Assembly (NCBI GenBank): GCA_037176845.1
Contig: JAYKXP010000192.1
Span: forward strand, 1 to 64,000
Reading direction: 5' to 3'
DNA length: 64,000 bases
Origin: Paramarasmius palmivorus
Taxonomy: Eukaryota > Basidiomycota > Agaricomycetes > Agaricales > Marasmiaceae
In this document: piece after piece, positions 1-10,684 of the stretch
Position numbering within the stretch: position 1 is the first letter of the stretch
Layout of the letters: each line of letters starts with the position of its first letter
Position numbers and translations under genes: made by a program
Notes under the pieces: generated by a model
What the model was told of the DNA's origin: nothing
The model's database searches: none
What the model saw: the letters and a program-made list of their open reading frames with translations, nothing else

Positions 1-2170
1 CTATTATGGAATTTACGGGTCTCTGGGTACGACAATAAAATGGTCGTGTATGAAGGTTGATCAGAGAGTATATGATTCTTAAGCTCAAGCTGACCTTCAC
101 ATCCAAATTCCGCAATTGACTAGAATCGTGCTCTCTCTCTCCTGGGAATTCCGCCACCGCCATTAATACAAATATAGGATTTATTACAGCTAATATCGAT
201 CGAATCTTAAACCCAACTCCTGCTTGCTCGATGGTGCACATGGCCTCTCGTTGGAATTTTACCTATGAAGATGGTCTCTCGCAACTAGTATACGATGCTT
301 CCTGTAAATTCAAGCGGCTCCTGGATTCTTAACGTGGACTCGGTTACGGTTATTGCACCAACAATGCAGCCCCAGATAATCAATTATCAGATACCAGAAA
401 AACAGGATCCTGGCTATTATAGGTCGCTATGCTCGTTCCATCGCTGAGTGACAACATTAGAGGATGTCGGAGATGATTGTGTAGGTACAGGCTTGTAAGT
501 GTACTGAAGACTGGTCCAGCGTACATTTTTTGCCACATTCCACCGCGCAACACTTGGAATTGCCAACATACTCTCTGTCGGTTTGTTGTTATCATTGCTG
601 GAACCAATTGATGACTTTCTCTCTTCTTTGGCGACTGTCGTCGTAAACTGCGATGATTCCAATGCTGTATCCCGTGCGGAACGAGGATAAGTGTCTCGTT
701 ACATCGCACAACCTCCTGGGGGTTGTTTCCCCATATTTTAACGAGGCCGTCCGGATTAGCACAGATATGCGACGCCGCTGTGAGTTTTATAGTTTTCGAG
801 TGTCTGGATATCTAATACTTTTGCGTAGGAGGGGGCACCAAGATCTACGGTAAGACTTGTTGGAAAGGTTACAAGTATATAATTGTCGCTTGATTCGGAC
901 ATTTGCGATCAATCGTTCTCATTTAGTCCACTGAGGGCGAAGACTCGCCATGCTTCATCCCCAACAGTGTACTTTCGTATTATAAAGGTCTCTTGATATT
1001 CCCGAGCCGACGAAAATTCTTCACAAGACAGAGAGCATCATGTGGATCATGGTATTCTATACCCATCCACAGTTGCATCAACGAATTCATGAGGACAAAA
1101 TGTACGTACTTATGCAAACCCTTCAACAGCAGCTATGTAGGTCATTGAACCCCGTCTGGATAGATATGCATCATTTGGTTAGGGTTCCAACTGTCACTCT
1201 ACCTTGTCACACAGCCAAGTGTGGGGCTATGGTTCATCAACCGACTCGGATAGCTCAGTACACCGTTCAATGTATTCGAGTTATATTATATACGCCGAGC
1301 AGAAACATTGGTCCCTCGTGTGTGGGAGTTCTCTTCTATCCCCTCTATTTCTCCATCTAATATGAGTATCAATAGGAGGTAGGCGTGGATTGCGGCATTA
1401 CTCGCTGTTTGATTGATCCGCTCTTTCGGCGTACAGCGGTCTGGATGATTATCCGAATAGAAATGCTCGTCAAGAACACGACTCCTCGAAACGAGTAGGA
1501 GCAATCATTCTGTAGATATTGGAGGTATCAGTCGTTCGCCTCCCAATAGCCGACCGACTGAGATCGAACATCTACTGCCAGCTGTCAAACTTCAGCAGCA
1601 CTCCCGCTTGCTGTGACGGACCTCCTGGGAAATCCCTTGCTCCAATCACTGTGAAACCACATGAAGCATACTGCTTCCGGATCGGCAATTGATATACAGT
1701 AAGGTTTCGGTACTGGTACTAGAGTAGGCTTATTGAAAAATCGATCCTTTGTAGCAGTGAAATCCTGGTCTCAGCACCTGCGTTCTGTTTAATATAGGCT
1801 CTTCACTACCGATTTCCTTTCTTTGCGATACATACGAATGAAAGAGGCGATGTGGGAGCTCATACCAGACATCATTTTGTGGAACGCGAAGAGGCCGGAT
1901 ACTACATTGAATATTGAGGGGTTGTGGTCAGTGTGATTGATTTTGGTTCTAAGTAAAAAAGGCATAATGGAGCGTATTTATAGACTTCTAGGAAAGTTTG
2001 GCTGGGGCCAAATCGCTTGTCCAAGGGTACAAATGCACTTTAATTCGTCCCAGGGACACTATTGTTCAACGGTAAATGAGCCAGGTCCCGTATAAGGAGT
2101 TAGCAGTGTGGCTGGGGCGCGACACATTTGCTGTTATTTCTTGATTGTAATACATATCTACTTTGGGAGC
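1..2170. repeat. Decayed segmental duplicate, paralogous to about 10685-13640
   Basis: No gene is supported here. Long stretches match the block at about 10.7-13.6 kb in the same order: for example the 'gatgattatgtgggtacaggc'-like segment near 470 against 11085, the tRNA-free stretch near 1040-1500 against 12205-12690, and 1570-1700 against 13060-13220. Both blocks end at a Zn2Cys6 gene. Similarity is interrupted by many substitutions and indels, and the open frames here are not conserved between the two blocks. A related, shorter version lies at about 19.0-19.7 kb. Confidence 0.65.
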
Positions 2171-2174
2171 GGCA

Positions 2175-2181
2175 TATAAAA
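2175..2181 (+). promoter_or_regulatory. TATA box of Zn2Cys6 copy 1
   Basis: TATAAAA begins 42 bp before the ATG. The same box at almost the same distance precedes every other copy of this gene in the window. Confidence 0.7.
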
Positions 2182-2216
2182 TGCTGCCATAGCTGTGCAA
2201 ACTATACATTGCAAGG

Positions 2217-2980
2217 ATGAGCAGGGAAACACACCCATCTCAGCAACGTGTTGGGTCTCGCGCTATCAGAGCATGTACCAACTGTCGTCGTCGAAAGACC
2301 AAGTGTAAACCTCGTTATAATCGAGTTACAGGCGACTCTGAGGCATGCACGCGATGCTACCTGAAAGGGATTCATTGCGAATACCTTCCAGTCAATTCTC
2401 TCTCTTCTTCCCGGCGGCACAAGGCACCACAAATTACCCTTCCTCAACCTCCTCTCTCCTCGCCAGGGTTAATCCCAATTCATACACCATCACAAGCAGG
2501 AGTTATTGTTAGCCAGGCCACTGACCAGTGTCCCTCAATTCCTTCCATTGTCGCCTCACTCGATGAGCGCCCACGCTCAGACTACACAAATATCGATTGC
2601 TTTGCTGGTGCCTTTGAAAATGGGGATGAAAGCGTCATTTTCATGCAGCAGGAAACATAGAACCAGAATGAGTCACATCAGGAACAGTCTTGGGAAAATT
2701 GGCATCTCCAGCCGGCGGCAATAGCTATATCCGAGCTAGTAGAACATGCCCCGATACCAAGTTCATACGGGCAAAACGGAAGCTTTGCTTCATCTAGCTC
2801 TTCAACGCACTCGTTTGCGTGGTTGGATGAACCCCATATATCGTGGGACCCCCAGACAGGGTTTGTATTCTCATAATAGCTCTATGTGTATGCTGACAGA
2901 AACATTGCTATAGAGATCCTGCGGTTATATGCCTAGGACAACCATATTCTTGTGGACGTCACTGGATCTTTCCTCCATAG
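2217..2980 (+). pseudogene. Short Zn2Cys6 protein, copy 1, interrupted by one nonsense codon
   Basis: The first 147 residues hold an intact Zn(II)2Cys6 binuclear cluster (Cys at 20, 23, 30, 44, 47, 54) followed by a basic stretch, as in fungal DNA-binding regulators. At 2658-2660 the frame meets TAG where copy 3 has TGG (Trp). After that codon the frame stays open through the whole conserved C-terminal region to a splice donor at 2861. The intron would be 2861-2913 and the last exon 2914-2980. The usual stop after the final CGTCAC is TGG here, so the tail would run on five codons. Either the gene has just become a pseudogene or it makes a truncated protein that keeps its DNA-binding domain. 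Start chosen by comparison with all other copies. Confidence 0.75.
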
Positions 2981-2984
2981 TTAA

Positions 2985-3250
2985 GTAGCGCTGCAACAAA
3001 GTTTCAACAGCCTAAATTACTACCTACAACATACAAATTGAGACTGTATTCTTTTGATATTTGATGCTTGTAAAGTACGGAGGCATCTTTCCCCCAATGA
3101 TAGATCTACCCCTGCCGCTATGCTACCTGATATGAATCACGCTTAAACGACTGACAGACTGAACTTCGAGCATTACACGATTGGGCGCTTCACCCCCGTC
3201 GGTTAGGGGAGCCTATGCTCTTTCAGCAGGATAATATATAGTACGAGTAA
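2985..3250 (+). repeat. Conserved 3' flank of the Zn2Cys6 cassette
   Basis: This non-coding stretch (signature near 3070-3120: 'gtaaagtacggaggca' then 'gatctaccc') recurs downstream of the other copies at about 7190-7560, 14430-14640, 22950-23330, 28060-28400 and, inverted, 34200-34590. It shows that whole loci, not just coding sequence, were duplicated. Confidence 0.7.
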
Positions 3251-5060
3251 AGAGACATAAAGGAATCAGACAAGCGTAGATTGTTCGGTCAGTTTACTTG
3301 TGCGTTTGTTAGTTTTGTAAGCTTTTCCCGTCTGATAGCTCTTCCGTGATACAAGATTCCTACCAGCCGAAGATCGTATTGAAAATCCCCTTGAACAACC
3401 TGCTACATACTCTTAACACGCTGAAATCTAGTACATTAGGCTGGCAAACCCATGCTATTAGGACACTCCGCCGAATTGCTGCGTGGGTGGACGGTAATAT
3501 GTAAGGAGCGTAAGAGTGAATAAAGGAGCCAGGCAGGGGTTAGATCATTGACTTTATAACCCCGCCTCTGACGTATATTTACGTTCAGTTTCTCTAGTGC
3601 TATTCATGTGATTACCATGGTACAGAGTCAAATATGGAGGTCGGGGTCGGATTCCAATGTATTCCCCGCATCGCATATTGATGATTCTGGCAGAGAAATC
3701 ATCCGAGTCGATTCTTCGAGAAAGGTGGGTATGCAGAACGTTGGTATCGGAGCAGCGAGTATAGACGTGTTCACTTTTTGTGCCGAAGATGCATAATGGT
3801 CGGCTGCATGATTGAGTAACGATAGCGGGGATGTGTCTGTGGTGTGTGCTTTGACATAAGCTATGTCTATTCTCGGACGATTTCGAAGGAGGTGGAGGAG
3901 CCAACGGTAATATGACCGTCCAATGAGATGAGTCTCATTAGAGTGTTCGGGTATAGACGGTCCGAGTAGATGGTAGCGTGGGCAGTGGAATGATCGTCTG
4001 CTGAGAGAATAGTGCTCGCTACAAGGCCTACCATTTCCCCGTGAAGAATGTTCGCACTAATCCCATTGACGCGGAGTGCTAGTGATAGTTGACCGGCCCA
4101 GTGAGAAATCCATTGACAGTGGTTGACATAAGCTGATTCCTGTCGACACTCCTCAAGATTGTCAAAAAACATCGATAGTAGTCGATGGTCGTTATTAAGA
4201 TGCCGCTATGTTGACATTAGTCGACATCTGTTGGTATAGGCTGTAATCAACGAAGAATCATCCATACTGCCCGCTTTCGTCAATTATGATCAGATAATAT
4301 GAAGGCTTAAATGATATATATTGGCGACTATAAACTACAGGGTGTATACGACGCGTCATGATGAGGATACCGCTAGGCTGGGGTAGACCTGGCGCCTCCC
4401 CCCTTCTCCTACCCAGTTCAGAGACCACCGTCTTCCTATGTTCCTTCTACGCAATGTTCTTCACGTGTAGTCTGTTTTTGTGGCCACCTGAAGCCAAGGT
4501 CAGAGCTGGCAAGTTAGAGAAGGATAGAAACGTACGCTGTCTGCCACCCTAAAAACCCCTAAAGTCATCCATGTCTAACCAATCGCTACTGAATAAAAGT
4601 CAGCTCAGAGATGGGTATGCCATGGATAGAACATACCGCTGGAGATGTCGAAGTATGCATACACGAGAACACAGCCGCGTCAGAGCTAGTCGTTATGATA
4701 TTGACCCAATAAAGCTCACCGTGACATATGCCTCCGTAGATCTTCCCTGCTTGAGGCCTGCTAAGGAGAAGTGAGTGAGCAAGCGAAGGAAGAGGGAGGA
4801 GAATAAGCCGGGTTGAAGATGATCATGACGGGAGGAAGCAAGGAAGAAATTGGATGGGCTTGATCGGCTCGGAGTTTGTCCACAACCAAAGTCGTACGAT
4901 TATCATTCTTTGTTTTGGCAATGGTAAGGCACGCCATCATCGAGCTGTGATTGTCGTTGAAAACGTTGAGCTAACTGCTGGCTAAGTATCGACTCAAAAT
5001 TCTGAAAACATCGACTGACGCCAGCAGTCATCAGATTCGTCAGCCGACGTCAACGCACTT
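3251..5060. other. Intergenic; no gene seen
   Basis: No supported gene. Part of it (about 3520-3730) matches 15700-15930, sharing 'ggagccaggcaggg', a 'cccgcctctg' segment and a 'cgagtcgat' segment in the same order. The rest shows nothing I recognise. Confidence 0.5.
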
Positions 5061-5104
5061 CTCGTTGGGAACGTTGACCGGGACGTTGACCAGCGACAGC
5101 TGCC

Positions 5105-5245
5105 GAGAGCCGAAAGGCACGTGGATTACCGCTTGCGGTTCTTTTACGCTTACCATCACCACTCAAACGCCGACAGCTCGAATCGTACGTTTTCCTTTTT
5201 GCTTGCCTAGTTACGACGTTGACCACTCTTCCTCCTCCTCTTGCT
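5105..5245. repeat. Repeat nearly identical to 16127-16265; member of the interspersed family
   Basis: The first half is almost unchanged between the two copies ('gagagccgaaaggcacgtgg' onward). The second half is one member of the interspersed repeat with the signature AAACnCCGACAG then AATCGTACGTT. Other members are at about 85-175, 10065-10190, 10725-10825, 14985-15075, 16165-16285, 18890-19000 and 25330-25465. Confidence 0.65.
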
Positions 5246-5419
5246 TTCCTTGATACAGCTATTCTAGTAGTCAATCACTCCACCTTCAAGCAAATCCAAG
5301 GCTATCCCTATGGCTAGAACACCAACACGTTCATCTATACGCGCAAAAGAAGGAGAAGCCTCATTAATTCCTCGTTTTTTAGGGTGTCTGTAGCCGTCGG
5401 GTAAGTGAAACTAGACTCT

Positions 5420-5560
5420 CTCATTTCTCGGTGTAATGTACATAACTGTACACCTTTGCCAGAGCACTCATAAGCATGATATACATTTTCAGAACACCCT
5501 GACTTACTAGGTGCTGAGAAGTGTCAGGGTGAATGAACGGATCAAAATCGCCTGTAACCA
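5420..5560 (+). repeat. Orphan copy of the cytolysin gene 3' flank
   Basis: This stretch matches 21280-21420, which lies directly downstream of the intact cytolysin gene at 20350-21181 (shared segments include 'ataagcatgatatacatt' and 'gaacaccctgacttact'). No cytolysin coding sequence precedes it here, so a breakpoint lies near 5415. Confidence 0.65.
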
Positions 5561-6394
5561 TAAGTAATAGAAAACCCAAAATTCCGGACTGCACGTGCTG
5601 TTTTGAGCGATTTTCGTTCCAAAAATGACTCAAGGTCGCAGATATCCTCCAATTCTCATTTCCTGCGGTTTGGTATAATATTGTGGGCCCGAGATAGATA
5701 CTCTCTTATTCCACGTTAATTGTAATGTCATCTTCGTGGATTAAATTATATTTTCTTCGATGGTCAAGTTCACTGTAGGTCAAGAATTCTGTCACCATCC
5801 TTTACGCGATTCATCTGCCCTAGATTCGATGCACTATAGCCTTGTCAAAACTTGCTACATGCCGAGCAGCTGTCAACGTTCCACTCCCGCTCCTCCTGAC
5901 TCGTGGCTCCCGGAAATTCCCAACCTTAGAGCCGCCTTATGCACTTACAAAAGCTTATCTCTTCTAGATCGCTACCAAATCGCTAATTGGGGCACTGGAA
6001 ATTTTCTGTTCTACTACTGGAATAGTCTTATCAAATTTATTATCCTTTGTCTCAAACTCTTGATTTGCTGATGAAAACCTCTCAAGTTCCCTAATTGAGC
6101 CGTGAGTGTGGAGCACATAATAGACTGCATTTGGTAGAAATCCCGTTGATTCCGTTGGTGGTATGGACTTCCTCGAGGGTTCGCGCTCTATGTTAGCGTC
6201 AATACTAAGTGTCTTCTAAGCGAAACGGCAGCGAGACGTCGACAACTTTAATTCATGTCAAGGAGACCTGCGGCCACTATGTTAATGACCGTTAATAAAC
6301 CCAGCCCCGTCCGCAGAGTTGATGCTATGTGTTGAACATGGCACATTTGCAGTTTCTCTTGATATAGCGATACATATCTGCTAGAGGGGCGGCA

Positions 6395-6400
6395 TATAAG
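6395..6400 (+). promoter_or_regulatory. TATA box of Zn2Cys6 copy 2
   Basis: TATAAG, 42 bp before the ATG, in the shared context GCGGCATATAAGATGCTCTG. Confidence 0.7.
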
Positions 6401-6436
6401 ATGCTCTGATTGCTTCGCTGGCTGTAGAACGCAAAA

Positions 6437-7172
6437 ATGGGCAAGGAAACACGCCCCTCTCAGCAACGTGTTGGTCATCGTGCTGTCAGAGCATGTACCA
6501 ACTGTCGTCGTCAAAAGACCAAGTGTAAACCTCGTTGTAATCGAGATGTTACAGACGACTCTGAAGCCTGCACGCGATGCTACCTGAAAGGGATCCCTTG
6601 TGAATACGTTCCCGTCAATTCTCTTCCTTCGTCACGGGGGCGCAAAGCATCACAAACGATTCTTCCCCAGCCACCTCTATCCTCGCTAGGAATTCCTCCG
6701 ATTCAATCACTATCACCGTCCGGAGGAGGTGATGATCAGGCTACTGTCTCTCCTTCACGTCTTTCTATTGTTATCCCATCAGATGAAACCCCAAGTCGAG
6801 ACTACACAAACACCGATCGCTTTGCTGATCCCATTGTCATGCATCAGCAGACATGGAACCAAAACGAGTCTCACCAGGAACAGTCCTGGGGCAATTGGTA
6901 TCTTCCTCCCGTGACGACAACTATACCCCAGCTAGAATCCATCCCGTCGGTCCCGGTACATCGCCCAAGCTCATACGAGCTAAATGCAAACTTTGCTTCA
7001 TCCAGCTCATCAGCGCACGCTTTTGCGCAGTTAGATGAACAACATATCTCGTGGGATCCCCAGACAAGGTTTGTACCATCATATAGCTTCATCTATATTC
7101 TAACAGAACAATTACTATAGAAACATTCCGAGTATATGCCTTGGACAACCATGTTCTTGTGGACGTCACTAA
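6437..7172 (+). CDS. Short Zn2Cys6 DNA-binding protein, copy 2
   Basis: Two exons: 6437-7068 and 7121-7172, joined across a 52-bp intron (AG|gtttgt, branch-like ctaac, ctatag), giving 227 residues. The N-terminus holds the Zn(II)2Cys6 cluster (C20, C23, C30, C45, C48, C55) with an Arg/Lys-rich loop, typical of fungal nuclear transcription factors. After it come a Ser/Pro-rich linker, a conserved block around QSWGNWYLPP, and FASSSSSAHAFAQLDEQ leading to SWDPQTR. The spliced last exon ends in CLGQPCSCGRH. There is no room for the large fungal transcription-factor domain that usually follows this zinc cluster, so the protein may be a minimal regulator or a truncated derivative. If the intron is retained the frame closes at its last codon. 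No cytolysin gene survives upstream. Confidence 0.8.
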
Positions 7173-9454
7173 AACCCTTCTCCATGATTAATTAGACTGT
7201 AAGAACAACCGAAGGTCCTAGAGCGTGTACAGCATACGAAATTTGAGATACTCTGTTCTTTTGATCTCCGACGCTTGTAAAGTATGGAGGCACCTTTCCC
7301 CGATAATGCTGTAGATCTACCCCGCTGCCATGCTGCTTGATTTGTATAGCGACAGATCTGATTTCAAGCAGCACAGTATTGAAATGATGTAACAGTCCAC
7401 CAACACAATCGATGAAACAATAACCTTGCTCTGGACCGCTAAGTAAGGGCATCGTTAGTGGTTCACTGAAAGAGATATAAACGGGAGAAGCGCGATTTAT
7501 CTTCGTTATGAGAATGGATGCTGCCATGATCAATGCTCAAAACCTTGGCTCACGTTGATACTCCACAACAGATCAAACACGATGCAGAGATAGGGTCATA
7601 TGTTCTTCCTTTCTGTTACAGTAATACCTTAAACCTTAATTACATGACACAGGTTAGAAATCAGGAGATCCGAGAAGGTAATTTAATACAGTCAACTGTG
7701 ATATGACTGTGAATAATTTCGATGCTTCAATCGCCGTGTATAAGACCCAAGATTCGCTAAATGATCGGTACGGCGAATGCATTCTGCAAATGTCGATACA
7801 CGGAACCTGTGAGATTTCGTGCATTCATTAATCATGATCTTCCCGCAATCACCGTTCTTCATCAAGGAACGTGTGTGTGCCTGACAGAGTGCGTAAGTCC
7901 AACAATTTGAAGACCTGGGACTGTGAGTACTCCATTCTTCATACCATCTATCGTTTGTTGTGCCTTGAGTTCAAGATCAATCTCTTGAGCCATACGAACA
8001 TTGAACGCTTCAAGAACTGGAACATGATTCAGAAATTTGATGGTTAAAACAAACATCGTTGCTATAGATGCATCTGGTTACCCATAATGATATACTGATC
8101 TAACGTGTGACGGTTTTGAATAAACACGATAGATACACCCGGGGTACTCAATTGAGGTTGTCCAAAGAATTGATACAGTAGCTGTGAGGGAACAAGGGTC
8201 ATATTGCATCCGTTGACGATAATACGCCCGTCGAGATCACTGTTCTAACCTCTGGTTACGATTCGGGACAGCGAAGTCTTGCTGGTCACATTCATGATTC
8301 AACGCGATAGACCAAAAATACGTGTAACATTCTCAAATATAGTTCTCCGGACAACTGTTTCGTTCATTGAGTACGATTTTGACCCAAGAGAATTATTGTT
8401 CTTCATAAATTTCGCAGTACGATCATAGCCTAGGACTACTACTCCAGCAGCTTTAATTCAGGGCCGGTTTAAGTTCCTGGACCCATTCATATCATAAACA
8501 CACGTGTAACCGATGTATTCTTCATAGATGCAGGGTTCACCGAAGATATCGGACTTCTGATCTTGCAGAAGCGATGTGTGCAACAAGACCATCACCCCTT
8601 TCCGAAGTCAATGTTTCCCCTATCGCAATTCTTCTTCCATTGGACCACCATGACCTCCACCATGAAATGCCATGCTTCAACCCTACAAACAGCATAGAAA
8701 CTCACAATATCTAATGGCTAGGTGCAACCTACCCAACGACATAATTATCGGAGCCAATGGCCACCGATTTGCAAGACACAAGCAAAACTTATTAGCATTC
8801 GATCACGATGCTTTTCTGCGTCCGAATTTGTCATTTCAGCCTTCGCGGCAGATGGTATTTTGCATCTGAATAAATTAGTGTGGGTGCCAAGAGGCATTAC
8901 CATCGCTGAGTGAGTACTTATCCATCGGCATGATCAGCTACTTACTTTCTGAGCAGATGAGATATTATCTTAAGTGGATCATCTAGGTAGCCCATACCAA
9001 CATTCAATCCCGGCGTCCAACAGACATGCAATTATCGACAACGAATGTAATGATTTGAGTGCGTTCGCCACCTCCGTCATTAAGACGCTCTAAATTCTAA
9101 TGCGGTAAGAGCAATTGTGCGACGGGACTATATTAATCCCGCGGTCCAGCCGGCTCAGTCTACATGTTGCAATGATTTTATTCATTGGAAAGTGTGGGAG
9201 CGTTTTTAAAGCATTTTGTAAGCGCCCGTATTAGCGCTCGTATCTGGGATATCTTTGCGCTTGTATGTACGTTACGTACCTTGTTTGTTGCGAATCACTC
9301 ATCAATTTCTGCTCTTATCCTGGCAAAGACTGGAACTCGCATCTTTAATGCCTAATCACGATACTTCCAATAGGTGGGATACCATTCGGTCGTTTGAGTA
9401 TAAGTTGCTATCTTTGGTACAATCATGTACTGTGCGTGTAGGGTGATCCACTAC
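7173..9454. other. Intergenic with decayed duplicated segments
   Basis: The first part (7190-7560) is the shared cassette 3' flank. About 7560-7900 matches 23330-23650 and, inverted, 33890-34180 ('gaatgcattc' then 'gatacacgga'). From 7900 to 9100 I see no gene. About 9100-10200 is a diverged duplicate of 18200-19000. Confidence 0.5.
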
Positions 9455-9548
9455 TCCGTTATGGTGTAGTGGCTACCATTATCGCTTCTCATTATCGACG
9501 GTGAATCGTGAGATCGCGATAGCCCAGGGTTCGATTCCCTGCCACGGA
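9455..9548 (+). tRNA. tRNA-Glu(CTC)-like gene with intron, possibly decayed
   Basis: It has a TCCGTTA acceptor strand, a D arm (ATGGTGTAGTGGCTACCAT), an ATCGC/GCGAT anticodon stem around CTC, a short intron, and a T arm CAGGG-TTCGATT-CCCTG. Two acceptor pairs next to the T arm are mismatched (3' strand CCACGGA rather than TAACGGA), so it may be inactive. Degenerate relatives lie at 18345 and 43130, and a weaker one at about 31755. Confidence 0.6.
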
Positions 9549-10684
9549 ATAACTTGCTGTCTTGGTGGGCTTTTGGTCTCCGCCGTTGAACGATCATTTT
9601 TTGAATCTTCTCTGGGTTCGACTCCCCGCCTTGGGAATTGGCGCGTCGTTCCTTGAATCCAAATGTTTTTGGTTGACTATGCTGAGAGACTTTTACTCTA
9701 ATTCGTTATGCTGGATCTTTAGTGCACTTTGAACAGTACAATAATAGAATCTTCCTTCTCCGTTAATCGACTTCAGAAGTGAAATCACTCGAAGGTTATA
9801 ATTTCAGCGCCGCTAGCCCAATCACGGTCACGATTGATGTCACAGCGTTTCGCCGCTCGCCGCTACTTCGCCTCCCAATTTCTGCTCGCAATTGTCATCT
9901 TTGGCACTACCTGTCAATCATTCCTGCTTTCACTTCGGCGTGCCTCATCGGGAGGTAACCATCGACCTATATCTCACTTCAGAACTGACCGCTGGTATGT
10001 TGCCGAAGCAGCCGGCGATCAGATCAGACAAGGATTGGAAACTACGTGTTGATGCTTCTTGCTTTGACTACAGTATCACCATCCAAAGTCCGACAGTGAT
10101 GAGAATCGTGCGTTCTCTTTCTTTCTGCCTAGGTACGAGGTTGACAAATCTTCGTTGTTTCTAGGACTCTCACTATCATCGATACAGCTATCCGAGTACA
10201 TCTAAAAGTTGAATCTGGACCAACTCCTACGTGCACGGTGCTCGATAGTCATCATATCGCGTATGCTTTGGCATCATGAACACGTCCTCAATTACGATAC
10301 TGCTCTGCAAGCTCAAGCGGATTCAAGACTCTTAACGTATATCTCTTTACGCTAGGACACCATCGCGCCCACGAGACAATATCAGAAGGAAAGAATTGAT
10401 CCCTGGGCGTCGCATCCTTCCTATTTATGGATGGTTACCATTCCGGAGCGACATTGGAGGATATTGGGGATGATCATGCGGGTGTATTGGGATGGGAGGT
10501 ATGTCGACTTTCGCCGCGATGACCATGACGCAGAACTAATAGGTACCGTTCTTATTCAACCCAAGACTAGATCACTGACGATTTTGTTGCAACATTCCCC
10601 CCCACAACAAACACTTACCTCTCATCAATAGCTTGAAATATGGTACCTATCGGTTGCAATTGCTGTCCCGGGTACGTTAAACGG
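9549..10684. other. Intergenic, duplicated; no gene seen
   Basis: Matches about 18443-19000 (tRNA-like remnant near 9610, 'gagagactttcatctt'-type segment, interspersed repeat at 10065-10190) and then the same family of sequence as the start of the window. No conserved open frame. Confidence 0.45.

Noticed and set aside
7069..7106. 38-bp version of the Zn2Cys6 intron ending at ctaacag, giving a longer hydrophobic tail
   Set aside because: The branch site would touch the acceptor. In copies 3 and 5 that frame hits stops, and the diverged copy 7 supports the other acceptor.
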